Origin: JAAFIP01 sp031431335 | Lineage (GTDB): Bacteria > Pseudomonadota > Gammaproteobacteria > Burkholderiales > Burkholderiaceae_C | Length of the DNA stretch: 64,000 bases | Assembly (NCBI GenBank): GCA_031431335.1 | Contig: JANPDG010000143.1 | Coordinates: forward strand, 1 to 64,000 | Reading direction: 5' to 3' | Shown here: one piece after another, positions 51,132-59,654 of the stretch | How the letters are laid out: every line of letters begins with the position of its first letter | Numbering within the stretch: the stretch's first letter is position 1 | Program-made: the position numbers and the translations under genes | Notes under the pieces: generated by a model | Seen by the model: the letters and a program-made list of their open reading frames with translations, nothing else | What the model was told of the DNA's origin: nothing | Database searches by the model: none

Positions 51132-51625
51132 ACCGCCAGCTCCGGGTTGTCTTCAGAGGGCTCATCTGCAAAGCCACATACAGCTTGGTACAGCGCAATC
51201 AGCACCGTCAGTGCCAAGGGCGGCACCATGCCGATGTAGACGATCCACTCAGGCAAGCCCAGCATCATGGTGCCGCTCTGGGTAGTCCAAGCGTTAAGCC
51301 CGCCCAAGGTAGTGCGCCAGGTCATCAGCGCCATCACGCAGGCTAGCACCAGCGCGCCCAGTCGGTCCATCATGTCTTGCGCAGCTTTTGATGCTTTAGT
51401 GGTGAAAAAGTCCACCATAATATTTCCGCGCTTGAACTGGCACCACGGCATAAACAGCGCAATAGCAGCACCTGCAGCAGCGCCCGAGAGTTCAAAATCG
51501 CCGACGATGGTTTTGCCTATCGTGTCACGGCCTATCACACTGATCACCGTCATCAGCGTGATAAATATCAGCAGTAAACCTGCTGCAATAGCGCAGAGCT
51601 TGGCCAGAGTTTGAAGGAGTCTCAC
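51128..51625 (-). CDS. dctQ: TRAP transporter small permease DctQ
   Basis: The 165-residue membrane protein has the DctQ core (GDFELSGAAAGAAIALFMPWCQFKRGNIMVDFFTTK). It is coupled to dctM and lies about 100 bases downstream of the FAH hydrolase gene, with repeat copy 10 in that gap. Confidence 0.9.
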   Translation of the reverse strand: MRLLQTLAKLCAIAAGLLLIFITLMTVISVIGRDTIGKTIVGDFELSGAAAGAAIALFMPWCQFKRGNIMVDFFTTKASKAAQDMMDRLGALVLACVMALMTWRTTLGGLNAWTTQSGTMMLGLPEWIVYIGMVPPLALTVLIALYQAVCGFADEPSEDNPELAV

Positions 51626-51669
51626 GCGCTTCCTTGTTAGATTGATTGATGTGGTGATGAATTAAACAC

Positions 51670-51730
51670 TACTAAAATAATAGCTAACTATTTAATATCC
51701 ACGTCGGAAAAGTGCCTAAAAAGTTATCTA
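51670..51730 (-). repeat. Interspersed repeat copy 10 (full)
   Basis: On the minus strand it reads TAGATAACTTTTTAGGCA, CTTTTCCGACGTGGATATT, AAATAGTTAGCTATT and ATTTTAGTAGT. Its 5' module contains the TAA stop of the FAH hydrolase gene. Confidence 0.85.
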
Positions 51731-52419
51731 ACTAGCACTGTGATGCTCTGCAGACCCGCCACGCTGCCTAGCATCGTGTCGCCGCTCACCACTGCGCCCA
51801 CACCCTCTGGCGTGCCGGTGTAGATCAAGTCGCCGGGCATCAGCTCCCATGCCTTGGACAAGTGCTCAATCGTCTCGGCCATGTTCCAAATCAGTTTGCT
51901 GACATTGCTGCGCTGGCGGTCAACGCCATTGACTTGCACAGACAGTTCAGCATTAATAATGTCACCTGCCTGCGCAGCAGGGGTGATGTGGCCAATCGGC
52001 GATGAATGGTCAAAGGCTTTGCCAATGCACCATGGGCGGCCCGCTTTTTTCATCTCGCTTTGCAAGTCGCGGCGCGTCATGTCCAATCCCACAGCGTAGC
52101 CGAAGATATGCTTCATCGCATCAGCTGCCTTGATGTTTTTGCCACCCGTGCCAATGCATGCTACCAGCTCAATCTCGTGGTGGTAGTTTTGGGTCAAGCT
52201 AGGGTAGGGCACGCTACCTGTCTCGCCTGGGTTCACCACCACGATGGTGTTGGCAGGTTTTAAAAAGAAAAACGGCGGCTCACGGCCTGTAAAGCCCATT
52301 TCTTTGGCATGCTCTTCGTAATTGCGGCCAACGCAGTAAATACGGTTGACGGGAAAGCGCTCTGCGCGGCCCAACACGGGCACGCTCACGGTCGCTTGAG
52401 GGGTAAAAACATAGTTCAT
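51724..52419 (-). CDS. Fumarylpyruvate hydrolase (FAH family, NagK-like)
   Basis: The 231-residue FAH-family protein has the metal site HHEIELVACIG and conserved VGLDMTRRDLQSEMKKAGRPWCIGKAFDHSSPIG. It would hydrolyse fumarylpyruvate or maleylpyruvate to fumarate/maleate and pyruvate. The start overlaps the gentisate dioxygenase stop by four bases, so the two are made together. Confidence 0.88.
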   Translation of the reverse strand: MNYVFTPQATVSVPVLGRAERFPVNRIYCVGRNYEEHAKEMGFTGREPPFFFLKPANTIVVVNPGETGSVPYPSLTQNYHHEIELVACIGTGGKNIKAADAMKHIFGYAVGLDMTRRDLQSEMKKAGRPWCIGKAFDHSSPIGHITPAAQAGDIINAELSVQVNGVDRQRSNVSKLIWNMAETIEHLSKAWELMPGDLIYTGTPEGVGAVVSGDTMLGSVAGLQSITVLVR

Positions 52420-53468
52420 GCGGATAGCCTTTCTTCTCTGTAAATACCCAATGCTTCGTGCACAGGGCGGTCTGAATAACTAAATAGCACGCAGCCTGGC
52501 CTGCTTGCGAGCTGTAACGTGTGCCAAGAGGGCACCACGAAATGGTCACGCGGACCAAACTCAAATTGCACCGTGCCGTGGTGCGATGTGATCTGAGCAG
52601 TACCCGCACCTTCGACCACGCTGAACACTGCGCCATCGGTTTGGCGGTACGGCTTGCCACTAAAGGCTGCTGGCAGTCGCTGCATAAACGTGCCCATGGT
52701 GGGCATGGCATAGCCGCCAGTGAGCGGATGGGTGTAGCGCAGCTTGATGCCATCCCAGTGGTCTATGGGTGCAGATTGCTCTAGGTGGTGCAGCGCCTCG
52801 CGGGTGCGGGTGTAGGGGTAGCTAAAGATCGGGCTGGTTTTGCCGTAGGGCGATAGGCCGCGCACCGGTGCCATGTTGTGGCCGTAGCGCGCAAAGCTGG
52901 TGCCTTCGGGCGACTGTGGTGCTTGAGATTTGGTAGCGTCGTTTTCTGCAAACCCTGCGTCAAAAAAGCGCAGCATCGGTATGTCTAGGCCGTCTAACCA
53001 CACCATGGGGTCGGTGCCGCTGTGTCCGTGATCGTGCCACGCCATTGACGGTGTAGTAATAAAGTCGCCTGGCTGCATGGTAGTGCGCTCACCGTCTACA
53101 GCTGTGTACGCGCCAGAGCCTTCCACAATAAAGCGCAGTGCAGACTGAGTGTGGCGGTGACTCGGTGCCACTTCGCCGGGCAAGATTAATTGCAAACCAG
53201 CGTACAAAGACTGCGTGATGCAGCTTTGGCCACGCAGGGCGGGGTTTTCTAATATCAACACCCGCCGGATTGCCTCTTCGGCCGTGATGGCTGCGCCCGC
53301 GCGCATGAGGAACGGGCGCACATCCGCATACTTCCACAGTGCAGCGACGCACGGTGTCACAGGCTGCTGCGGCACCAGCGCGTGCAACACCTCCCACAGC
53401 GGGGTGAGGTGGCGTGGCGACATATCAGCGTAGAGCTGAGCGCGGTCGGGGTGCTGCGGTGTGGTCAT
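52416..53468 (-). CDS. Gentisate 1,2-dioxygenase
   Basis: The 350-residue bicupin protein (ATG 53468; a TTG at 53507 is an alternative) carries the iron-binding histidines in APSHRHTQSALRFIVEG and the second cupin PSWHTLQLASRPGC. The sequence GDFITTPSMAWHDHGHSGTDPMVWLDGLD is characteristic of gentisate dioxygenases. It opens the gentisate ring to maleylpyruvate. A maleylpyruvate isomerase gene is not seen nearby. Confidence 0.93.
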   Translation of the reverse strand: MTTPQHPDRAQLYADMSPRHLTPLWEVLHALVPQQPVTPCVAALWKYADVRPFLMRAGAAITAEEAIRRVLILENPALRGQSCITQSLYAGLQLILPGEVAPSHRHTQSALRFIVEGSGAYTAVDGERTTMQPGDFITTPSMAWHDHGHSGTDPMVWLDGLDIPMLRFFDAGFAENDATKSQAPQSPEGTSFARYGHNMAPVRGLSPYGKTSPIFSYPYTRTREALHHLEQSAPIDHWDGIKLRYTHPLTGGYAMPTMGTFMQRLPAAFSGKPYRQTDGAVFSVVEGAGTAQITSHHGTVQFEFGPRDHFVVPSWHTLQLASRPGCVLFSYSDRPVHEALGIYREERLSA

Positions 53469-53478
53469 GGTGGTCTGG

Positions 53479-54474
53479 TTACTCAATTTTGATACCGCGT
53501 GTGTCAATAATGCCCTTCATGATGGCAGTTTCAGATTTGACGCGGTTTTGCAGGCCCTCGGGGGACGAGCCCACAGCTTGCCAGCCTTGGTTAAACAGCT
53601 TTTGGCGCGTGTCGACTTCACGGATCGCTTTACCCACTTCAACAGCCAGCTTGGCTTTGGCGGCAGGTGACAAGTTGGCTGGGCCGACCAGCGCTGTCCA
53701 GACTTCTAAATTAAAGTCAGCTACCCCCGCCTCGGCCAGTGAGGGAAGGTCAGCCAATAGTGTGCTGCGCCCACCTGTCACGCCAATGGCTTTGAGCTTG
53801 CCTGCGCGCACCTGCGGCATGGCCACGCCCGGTGCCATCAATGCCACTTGCACTTGGCCTCCCAGCATGGCAGTGGCCACCTGTGGGTAGCCGGGGTAGG
53901 GCACATGCACTGGGTTTAAGCCGCTGACTTTGGTTTTAAGGTATTCCATGCCCAAGTGGCCCACGGTGCCATTACCGGGGCTGCCGTAGTTCCATTTGTC
54001 AGCGCCAGCGCGCGCAACGTTAAAAAATTCTGAGCCGCCGGGCTGGTTAGGCGTGGTCACTAACACCAGCGGCGACGTGGCCATGAGTGAGATGTAAGTG
54101 AAATCTTTGGCTGGGTCATAAGGCAGCTTGCTGTAGAGCATTTTGGCCGATGTCAGGTTGCCATTGATGACTACGCCAATGGTGTGATCGTCAGTGGCCT
54201 TGGCCACCAAGTCAGCGGCAATATTGCCTGATGCACCCGGTTTGTTTTCAATCACGATGGGTTGCCCCAGCGCTTTGGACAAGGGCTCGGCTAAAGTTCG
54301 TGCAGCCATATCGGGGGTGGTGCCGCCCGGAAAGCCGACAATGATTTTGACCGGCTTAGTGGGCCAGTTCTCAAGAGGCGCTTTGGCGGCCTTTTGGGCC
54401 ATCGCACCGATGGGCAGCGCGCAAGTTACTGCAAGCATGGTCGTAGAAAAAATTGCTGTGCTGCGAAAGATCAT
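53479..54474 (-). CDS. Bug-family tripartite tricarboxylate receptor
   Basis: The 331-residue periplasmic protein has a signal peptide (STTMLAVTCALPIGAMA) and the Bug signature ENWPTKPVKIIVGFPGGTTPDMAARTLAEPLSKALGQPIVIENKPGASGNIAA. Bug receptors capture carboxylates, often for a TctAB permease, which is absent here. Its place between the monooxygenase and the dioxygenase suggests binding of an aromatic acid. Confidence 0.9.
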   Translation of the reverse strand: MIFRSTAIFSTTMLAVTCALPIGAMAQKAAKAPLENWPTKPVKIIVGFPGGTTPDMAARTLAEPLSKALGQPIVIENKPGASGNIAADLVAKATDDHTIGVVINGNLTSAKMLYSKLPYDPAKDFTYISLMATSPLVLVTTPNQPGGSEFFNVARAGADKWNYGSPGNGTVGHLGMEYLKTKVSGLNPVHVPYPGYPQVATAMLGGQVQVALMAPGVAMPQVRAGKLKAIGVTGGRSTLLADLPSLAEAGVADFNLEVWTALVGPANLSPAAKAKLAVEVGKAIREVDTRQKLFNQGWQAVGSSPEGLQNRVKSETAIMKGIIDTRGIKIE

Positions 54475-54524
54475 GAAATTCCTTAAAGGCAGGGTGAAAT
54501 ATGAAAACCTAGAGCGTACCTTAT

Positions 54525-55772
54525 CTAGGTGCCCAGTTGTTTTCCTGCGCCATGGGATTGGACGTTTTCACTCTCAAACATGCTGTCGGGGTCGATGCCT
54601 TCATACATCCATTTGAGCCCGGCAAACCCCGTACTCTCTTGGCCGCTTTGGAACAAAGCGTTGCGTAGTTCGCGGGTTGCGCCGCTGGCGTGGTAAATAT
54701 CGCCGTACAAGCGGGCGGTCAGTTGCACCCGGGCAGTGCGCAGGTAGCGCTTGTCTTGGTAGGCCAGAAACGCTGCTGCAAAGTCGCCTTGGCAATGCTC
54801 TAGCGCTTTGCCCAGCACCACGGCATCCTCAATAGCCTGGCCTGCGCCTTGGGCTAAATACTGCAGCATGGGGTGCGCCGCATCGCCCAGTAGCGTGACA
54901 CGGCCCTGGCTCCAGTTTTTCACCGGCTCGCGGTCGCACAGCACCCACATTTTCCAAGCGTTGATTTTGGCTAACAAAGCTCTGACCGTAGGGTGCGCGT
55001 CTTTGAAGCGCTCAGTCAGCTCGCTGGTATCGCCAAAGGTGTCCCAGCCCTCGTCGTATTTGTGGCTGTGAAAGACCGCTACCAAGTTGAACAACTCGCC
55101 TCGGCGCAGTGGGTAAGTCACCAGATGGGTTTTTTCTCCGCCCCACAGTTGCACTTCATCACTCCACAGCTCGGGCGGGACATCTTCCTTTTTGAGTACA
55201 GCGCGGTAGGCGATATGGCCACTTACGCGGGGCTTGCCGTCACCCACAATGGCTTCGCGAATTTTGCTCCACAGGCCATCTGCACCGATCAGGGCTGCGC
55301 CCAGCAAGGTTTCGCCGCCAGCCAGCTTGACAGTGACGCTGCTGGTATTTTGGCTGAACGACTCAAACTTGGCATTGGTACGCAGCGAGATGCCCGCTTC
55401 TGCACGGCAAGCGTTTAGCAGCGCGTCGTGCAAATCTTTGCGGTAGATCACCCCATAGGCAAATCCGCCGTAGGCCGCACGCGCTGCATCACCCATTTGC
55501 ACGCACACCACTTGCTCGCCCGTGCGCACATCGCGCATGCCCATCGCGGGCGGAAAATAAGCCTGTTGGTTAATCTGCTCTGTCAGACCCAGGCGAGCGA
55601 GCATTTTGAAAATATTAGGCCCTAGCTGAATGCCCGCCCCAATCTCGCCAAACTCACTGGCTTGCTCCAGCACAGTGACTGTGTGGCCTGATCGCGCTAG
55701 AACCAAGGCCGCAGCCAAACCGCCAATACCTCCGCCGGAGATCAAAATAGGATGTGAGCTTGTATGTAGCAT
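54525..55772 (-). CDS. FAD-dependent monooxygenase, probably 3-hydroxybenzoate 6-hydroxylase
   Basis: The 415-residue protein (ATG 55772) has GGGIGGLAAALVLARSGHTVTVLEQ, ALIGADGLWSKIRE and GDAAHPMLQYLAQGAGQAIEDA, the FAD-binding and DG motifs of class A flavoprotein hydroxylases. It lies upstream of gentisate dioxygenase, so 3-hydroxybenzoate or a related acid to gentisate is likely; salicylate 1-hydroxylase is a related alternative. It is divergent from a MarR gene. Confidence 0.85.
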   Translation of the reverse strand: MLHTSSHPILISGGGIGGLAAALVLARSGHTVTVLEQASEFGEIGAGIQLGPNIFKMLARLGLTEQINQQAYFPPAMGMRDVRTGEQVVCVQMGDAARAAYGGFAYGVIYRKDLHDALLNACRAEAGISLRTNAKFESFSQNTSSVTVKLAGGETLLGAALIGADGLWSKIREAIVGDGKPRVSGHIAYRAVLKKEDVPPELWSDEVQLWGGEKTHLVTYPLRRGELFNLVAVFHSHKYDEGWDTFGDTSELTERFKDAHPTVRALLAKINAWKMWVLCDREPVKNWSQGRVTLLGDAAHPMLQYLAQGAGQAIEDAVVLGKALEHCQGDFAAAFLAYQDKRYLRTARVQLTARLYGDIYHASGATRELRNALFQSGQESTGFAGLKWMYEGIDPDSMFESENVQSHGAGKQLGT

Positions 55773-55783
55773 GATGCAGATAA

Positions 55784-55816
55784 TAAGTATACATATCATT
55801 CGCATGCATAGTACTT
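55784..55816. promoter_or_regulatory. Imperfect inverted repeat between monooxygenase and MarR genes
   Basis: AAGTATACAT and ATGCATAGTACTT form an imperfect inverted repeat about 10 bases apart, in the divergent promoter region. It may be the MarR binding site. Confidence 0.3.
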
Positions 55817-55863
55817 ACCCTAGAGTGTCAATCCATGAACATCACCGTACACTTCCAACTGAT

Positions 55864-56295
55864 ATGCCAAGTTTTGATTTCACCCATGCGCCAGGCCATT
55901 TAATTCGGCGTGCGCACCAAGTCTCGATAGCGCTGTTCACGCAGGAGTTGGCTTCGTTTGACGTCACGGCAGTGCAATTTGCTATTTTGCAAACCTTGCT
56001 GGATTCCCCAGGCGCCGACCAAATTACTGTGGCGCAACACGTGGCTTTTGACGCAGCAACCTCAGGCTCAGTGATTGGCCGATTAGAGGCGCGGGGTTGG
56101 CTGCGCCGTGAGGCTGATACCTTAGACAAACGGCGCAAACTGTTGTGGCTGACGGCCGAAGGCAGAAAAGCTGCTTTGCAAATGAAAAAACCGGTCGAAA
56201 AAGTGCAATCCAAATTATTGGCGGCGCTAAGTACCGCAGAGCAAAAGCAGTTGATAGACTTACTACAAAAAATCAGCACAGTGCAAAGCGTGTAA
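55864..56295 (+). CDS. MarR-family regulator of the gentisate operon
   Basis: The 143-residue protein (ATG 55864) has the winged HTH ITVAQHVAFDAATSGSVIGRLEARGWLRREADTLDKRRKLLWLTAEGRKA. It is divergent from the monooxygenase operon, so it probably represses that operon in the absence of an aromatic inducer. The same frame is open further upstream (to 55630), but upstream residues are not MarR-like. Confidence 0.87.
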   Translation: MPSFDFTHAPGHLIRRAHQVSIALFTQELASFDVTAVQFAILQTLLDSPGADQITVAQHVAFDAATSGSVIGRLEARGWLRREADTLDKRRKLLWLTAEGRKAALQMKKPVEKVQSKLLAALSTAEQKQLIDLLQKISTVQSV

Positions 56296-56501
56296 CTTGT
56301 GCGACGCTTCCTTGCAGAACCCTGAAGCCTCACTGCTTGTCAGTCTATCTCAAGGGTAAACCCCGTGGGTCTGTAGCAGATGCGGTTCCTAAAATTCACC
56401 TTGACTAAAACAAGTCCTCATCTCAGGCCAATCCGCTTGAAGATGGGTTGTTCAACCGGGCTCGAGATACACATCAACCAGCCCAATCGGAGATAGACAA
56501 G

Positions 56502-57584
56502 ATGGATCGTCGTTCCCTAATTAAAAACGCTGGCATTGCTGGCGTGCTGGCAGCTGGCGCTGCTCCTGCAATAGTTCAAGCCCAAGCCGCAGTGCGCTGG
56601 CGTTTGTCGTCGAGCTTTCCTAAAGCGCTCGACACCATCTTTGGCGCTGCTGAAGTGTTCTCCAAAAAAGTCAAGGAAATGTCTGGCGGCAAGTTTGAGA
56701 TCTCTGTCCACGCGGGCGGCGAGATCACTCCACCGTTTGGCGTGGTAGATGCTGTTCAGCAAGGCTCAATCGAGTGCGCGCACACAGCCCCTTACTACTT
56801 CTTCGGCAAGAACGAGGCGTTTGCTCTGGGTTGTGCCATTCCGTTTGGCCTGAACAGCCGCCAGATGACTGCTTGGATGTACGAAGGCAACGGCATGAAG
56901 CTGATGCGCGAGTTCTACGCTAAGTACAACATGGTGAACTTCCCGATGGGTAACACCGGTGCGCAGATGGGCGGCTGGTACCGCAAAGAGATCAAGTCCG
57001 CTAAAGACATTAAAGGCCTGAAGATGCGCATCGGCGGCTTCGCAGGCAAAGTGTTTGAGCGTATGGGCGGCGTGCCACAAAACATACCTGGCGGCGAGAT
57101 TTACTCGGCCCTCGAAAAAGGCACCATCGACGCAGCAGAGTGGGTAGGGCCGTACGACGACCAGAAGCTGGGCTTCAACAAGGTCGCTCCGTTCTACTAC
57201 TACCCAGGTTGGTGGGAGGGTGGCCCTCAGTTGGATCTGTTTGTTAACGACAAGGCTTACAACGCATTGTCAGCAGAGAACAAAGCCATTGTGGAAGCCG
57301 CAGCCGCTGTAGCCCACACCGAGATGCAAGCGCGCTACGATGCCAAGAACCCAACCGCACTCAAGCAGTTGGTAGGTGCTGGCACCAAGCTGCGTCCGTT
57401 CTCTAACGACGTGATGGCTCTGGCATTCAAAGAAGCCATGGCTCTGTACGAAGAACTCAATGCGAAGAACGAAGACTGGAAGAAGATTTACGCTGACTAC
57501 AGCAAGTTCCGCGCAGATTCCAACCTGTGGTTCCGCTTCACCGAAGCCAAGTTCGACAGCTTCATGCAGTCACAAAAGCTGTAA
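56502..57584 (+). CDS. TRAP transporter substrate-binding protein (DctP/TakP-like)
   Basis: The 360-residue protein (ATG 56502, GGAGAT upstream) has a Tat-type signal (DRRSLIKNAGIAGVLAAGAAPAIVQAQ) and the fold VRWRLSSSFPKALDTIFGAAEVFSKKVKEMSGGKFEISVHAGGE. The segments WYRKEIKSAKDIKGLKMRIGG and WVGPYDDQKLGFNKVAPFYYYPGWWEGG are typical of the alpha-keto acid/lactate group. Its permease genes follow at 59058-61250, but a minus-strand gene intervenes. Confidence 0.9.
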   Translation: MDRRSLIKNAGIAGVLAAGAAPAIVQAQAAVRWRLSSSFPKALDTIFGAAEVFSKKVKEMSGGKFEISVHAGGEITPPFGVVDAVQQGSIECAHTAPYYFFGKNEAFALGCAIPFGLNSRQMTAWMYEGNGMKLMREFYAKYNMVNFPMGNTGAQMGGWYRKEIKSAKDIKGLKMRIGGFAGKVFERMGGVPQNIPGGEIYSALEKGTIDAAEWVGPYDDQKLGFNKVAPFYYYPGWWEGGPQLDLFVNDKAYNALSAENKAIVEAAAAVAHTEMQARYDAKNPTALKQLVGAGTKLRPFSNDVMALAFKEAMALYEELNAKNEDWKKIYADYSKFRADSNLWFRFTEAKFDSFMQSQKL

Positions 57585-57623
57585 CGCAGTGCTGCTTGAA
57601 AAAGCAGCTTCGCATCAGTTTTC

Positions 57624-57650
57624 AAAAGCCGCCCTCGGGCGGCTTTTTGC
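57624..57650. terminator. Bidirectional terminator between the TRAP receptor and the SenA-like gene
   Basis: AAAAGCCGCCC and GGGCGGCTTTTT form a stem with a 2-base loop. T residues follow on both strands. Confidence 0.8.
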
Positions 57651-57659
57651 GTTTGACAG

Positions 57660-58913
57660 TCACATAGCGCAGGTTCTGAATCCCCAGAACCCACTGTCCA
57701 TCTGCGGTGCAGCGAACCCGCGAAACGTGGGCTGCTTCATTCGGGCGCGGGTGGCAAACGAGCCGCCGCGCAAGACCTTGCACTGGCCAAAGCTCTTGGT
57801 GCTGTAGGTGTGCCACGGCCCGGCTTCAAAGCCGGGGTAGGGGCTAAAGGTGTTGGCTGTCCATTCCCATACATCGCCCCAGCGAAAGCCTTGGCCCTGT
57901 GCGGTGCGCGCTGCGATTTCCCATTCCACCTCGGTGGCCAAGCGGCGGCCTGCCCAGTGGGCGTAGGCTTGGGCTTCAAACCATGTCATGTGCATGGCGC
58001 TGCTGTGGCCTGCTGCGCGCAGCGGCGTGCCAAAGCGCGTGAGCATCACCGCGCCACTGGCCACGCCTATCTGGTCGACAAAGCGCGGGCCTCGGCGGCC
58101 TTCTTGATTGGCGGTGTCTTGCAGCCACAGCCAACCCTGGGGCGACCAGTGCGCGGCATCGTCATAGCCCCCATCGTCAATAAACTCGACATACTGCGCC
58201 CAGCTGATGGGCTGCGCATCGATTTCAAACTCTGGCACAGCCACTTCGTGGCGCGCACGCTCGTTGTCCCATGCAAAGCCGCCGCCCGCTGCGCCTAGCT
58301 GCCAACGCGTGGCGGGCAGCAGCAAGGGCGCGCGCGGTGTCCATGTAGGGCTTGTGGGCATGGTGATTTTCAGACCCAAAGCTTGCGCGAGGACGGCAAA
58401 CTGCTCACCAATCTGGTCTTCGCGAGACAGGGCCAGCCGGTAAAAATACAGCGCAGCATCGCTGTCATCGGTTTTCTCTAGCAGCTCTAGTGTGGTCTCT
58501 AGGGTTTCTAGCAGATAGGCTTTGATGGTGCCGAGATCGGGGTAGCTCTGCAGCCAGCGCTCAGACCGTGTGGCCAGAGCAGGGTTCCAAAGCATATCGG
58601 CGCGGGGCTCGATGGAGGCCAGGCGCAGACTCTGTGCGGGGCACAGCGACCCCAGGCTGCGCTGCGCATTGCGGCCAATCCACCATTCTTGAAACCAACC
58701 CACATAGCCTAATAGCCAGAGCGGCGGCAGAGCCTGTGCAACGTGGGGCACGCTCAGGTCGTTAGCAAAACGCTGCTGAGGGATTGCGCTTTCAAACTGT
58801 CCCATGAGGTGCAGGGTATGGTTGCGCGCATCCATCAAAGCCAATGAGAGCACTTCACGCCCCGCTTGGCGCGTGGTGATGGTGTCGATAGACGGCGGGG
58901 TGCGAATCAGCAT
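57660..58913 (-). CDS. SenA/EgtB-like protein lacking the iron-ligand histidines
   Basis: The 417-residue protein has an N-terminal DinB-like four-helix region and a C-terminal FGE-sulfatase domain (RLATEVEWEIAARTAQGQGFRWGDVWEWTANTFSPYPGFEAGPWHTYSTKSFGQCKVLRGGSFATRARMKQP). The ending GFRTCAM resembles selenoneine synthase SenA. The residues where EgtB-type enzymes bind iron are changed: Tyr70 in PLWLLGYVGWFQEW, and Arg164/Ile168 in RLALSREDQIGE in place of HxxxH. No senB or selD lies nearby. It may be a non-catalytic paralogue. Confidence 0.75.
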   Translation of the reverse strand: MLIRTPPSIDTITTRQAGREVLSLALMDARNHTLHLMGQFESAIPQQRFANDLSVPHVAQALPPLWLLGYVGWFQEWWIGRNAQRSLGSLCPAQSLRLASIEPRADMLWNPALATRSERWLQSYPDLGTIKAYLLETLETTLELLEKTDDSDAALYFYRLALSREDQIGEQFAVLAQALGLKITMPTSPTWTPRAPLLLPATRWQLGAAGGGFAWDNERARHEVAVPEFEIDAQPISWAQYVEFIDDGGYDDAAHWSPQGWLWLQDTANQEGRRGPRFVDQIGVASGAVMLTRFGTPLRAAGHSSAMHMTWFEAQAYAHWAGRRLATEVEWEIAARTAQGQGFRWGDVWEWTANTFSPYPGFEAGPWHTYSTKSFGQCKVLRGGSFATRARMKQPTFRGFAAPQMDSGFWGFRTCAM

Positions 58914-59057
58914 CAGCCATTATCGCGCGTGCACCGGGAAAGTGCTCGTTGCACGGCTTTGGAGTTTAGGGTTAACCCGGCAGTGATCTGTCAGGCTTTT
59001 GCCAGTGCAAGCGACGAGTCTTTGCGACAATACACTTATAAATTATTGGAGCACACC

Positions 59058-59597
59058 ATGTCTGTACTTTTAAAGTTTGCCCTTGCGGTGGACTGGATCA
59101 ACGAACGGTTTAGTAAGCTGGCAGCTTGGGCGGTGTTTATCTCCGCGATGATTTGTGCAGGCAACGCCTTCATTCGCTACGGCTTTGACATGAGCTCCAA
59201 CGGTTGGATCGAGATCCAGTGGTATTTGTTTGCAGTCACCGTGATGCTGGGCGCGCCCTACGTGCTGAAAATGAACGAGCATGTGCGTGTTGACTTGGTC
59301 TACGGCAAACTCAAAGGCAATGGCCCCGTATATGTAGACCTGTTTGGCCTGATCTTCTTTTTGATGCCCGTGGTTATTGTGCTGCTTTACATGTGCGTGC
59401 CGTATTTTTACCAAGCCTTTTTGTCCAAAGAGATGAGCCAAAACGCTGGCGGCCTGATTCGCTGGCCTGCCATCTTGACGCTGCCAGTAGGCTTTGCATT
59501 GCTGTTGGCGCAGGGCGTATCAGAGATCATCAAGCGCGTGGCCTATTTGACCGGCAGCTACCAGATGGACACCCATTACGAGAAGCCGCTGCAGTAA
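59058..59597 (+). CDS. TRAP transporter small permease (DctQ-type)
   Basis: The 179-residue protein (ATG 59058, GGAG upstream) has four membrane segments and the DctQ pattern SNGWIEIQWYLFAVTVMLGAPYVLKMNEHVRVDLVYGKL. The frame is open upstream to 58866, but that sequence is not similar to DctQ. It pairs with the large permease downstream. Confidence 0.9.
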   Translation: MSVLLKFALAVDWINERFSKLAAWAVFISAMICAGNAFIRYGFDMSSNGWIEIQWYLFAVTVMLGAPYVLKMNEHVRVDLVYGKLKGNGPVYVDLFGLIFFLMPVVIVLLYMCVPYFYQAFLSKEMSQNAGGLIRWPAILTLPVGFALLLAQGVSEIIKRVAYLTGSYQMDTHYEKPLQ

Positions 59598-59654
59598 GCA
59601 GCTACCTACCTTCACACACAACAATACAACCTAACTTTTGAATAGAGTACCAAA

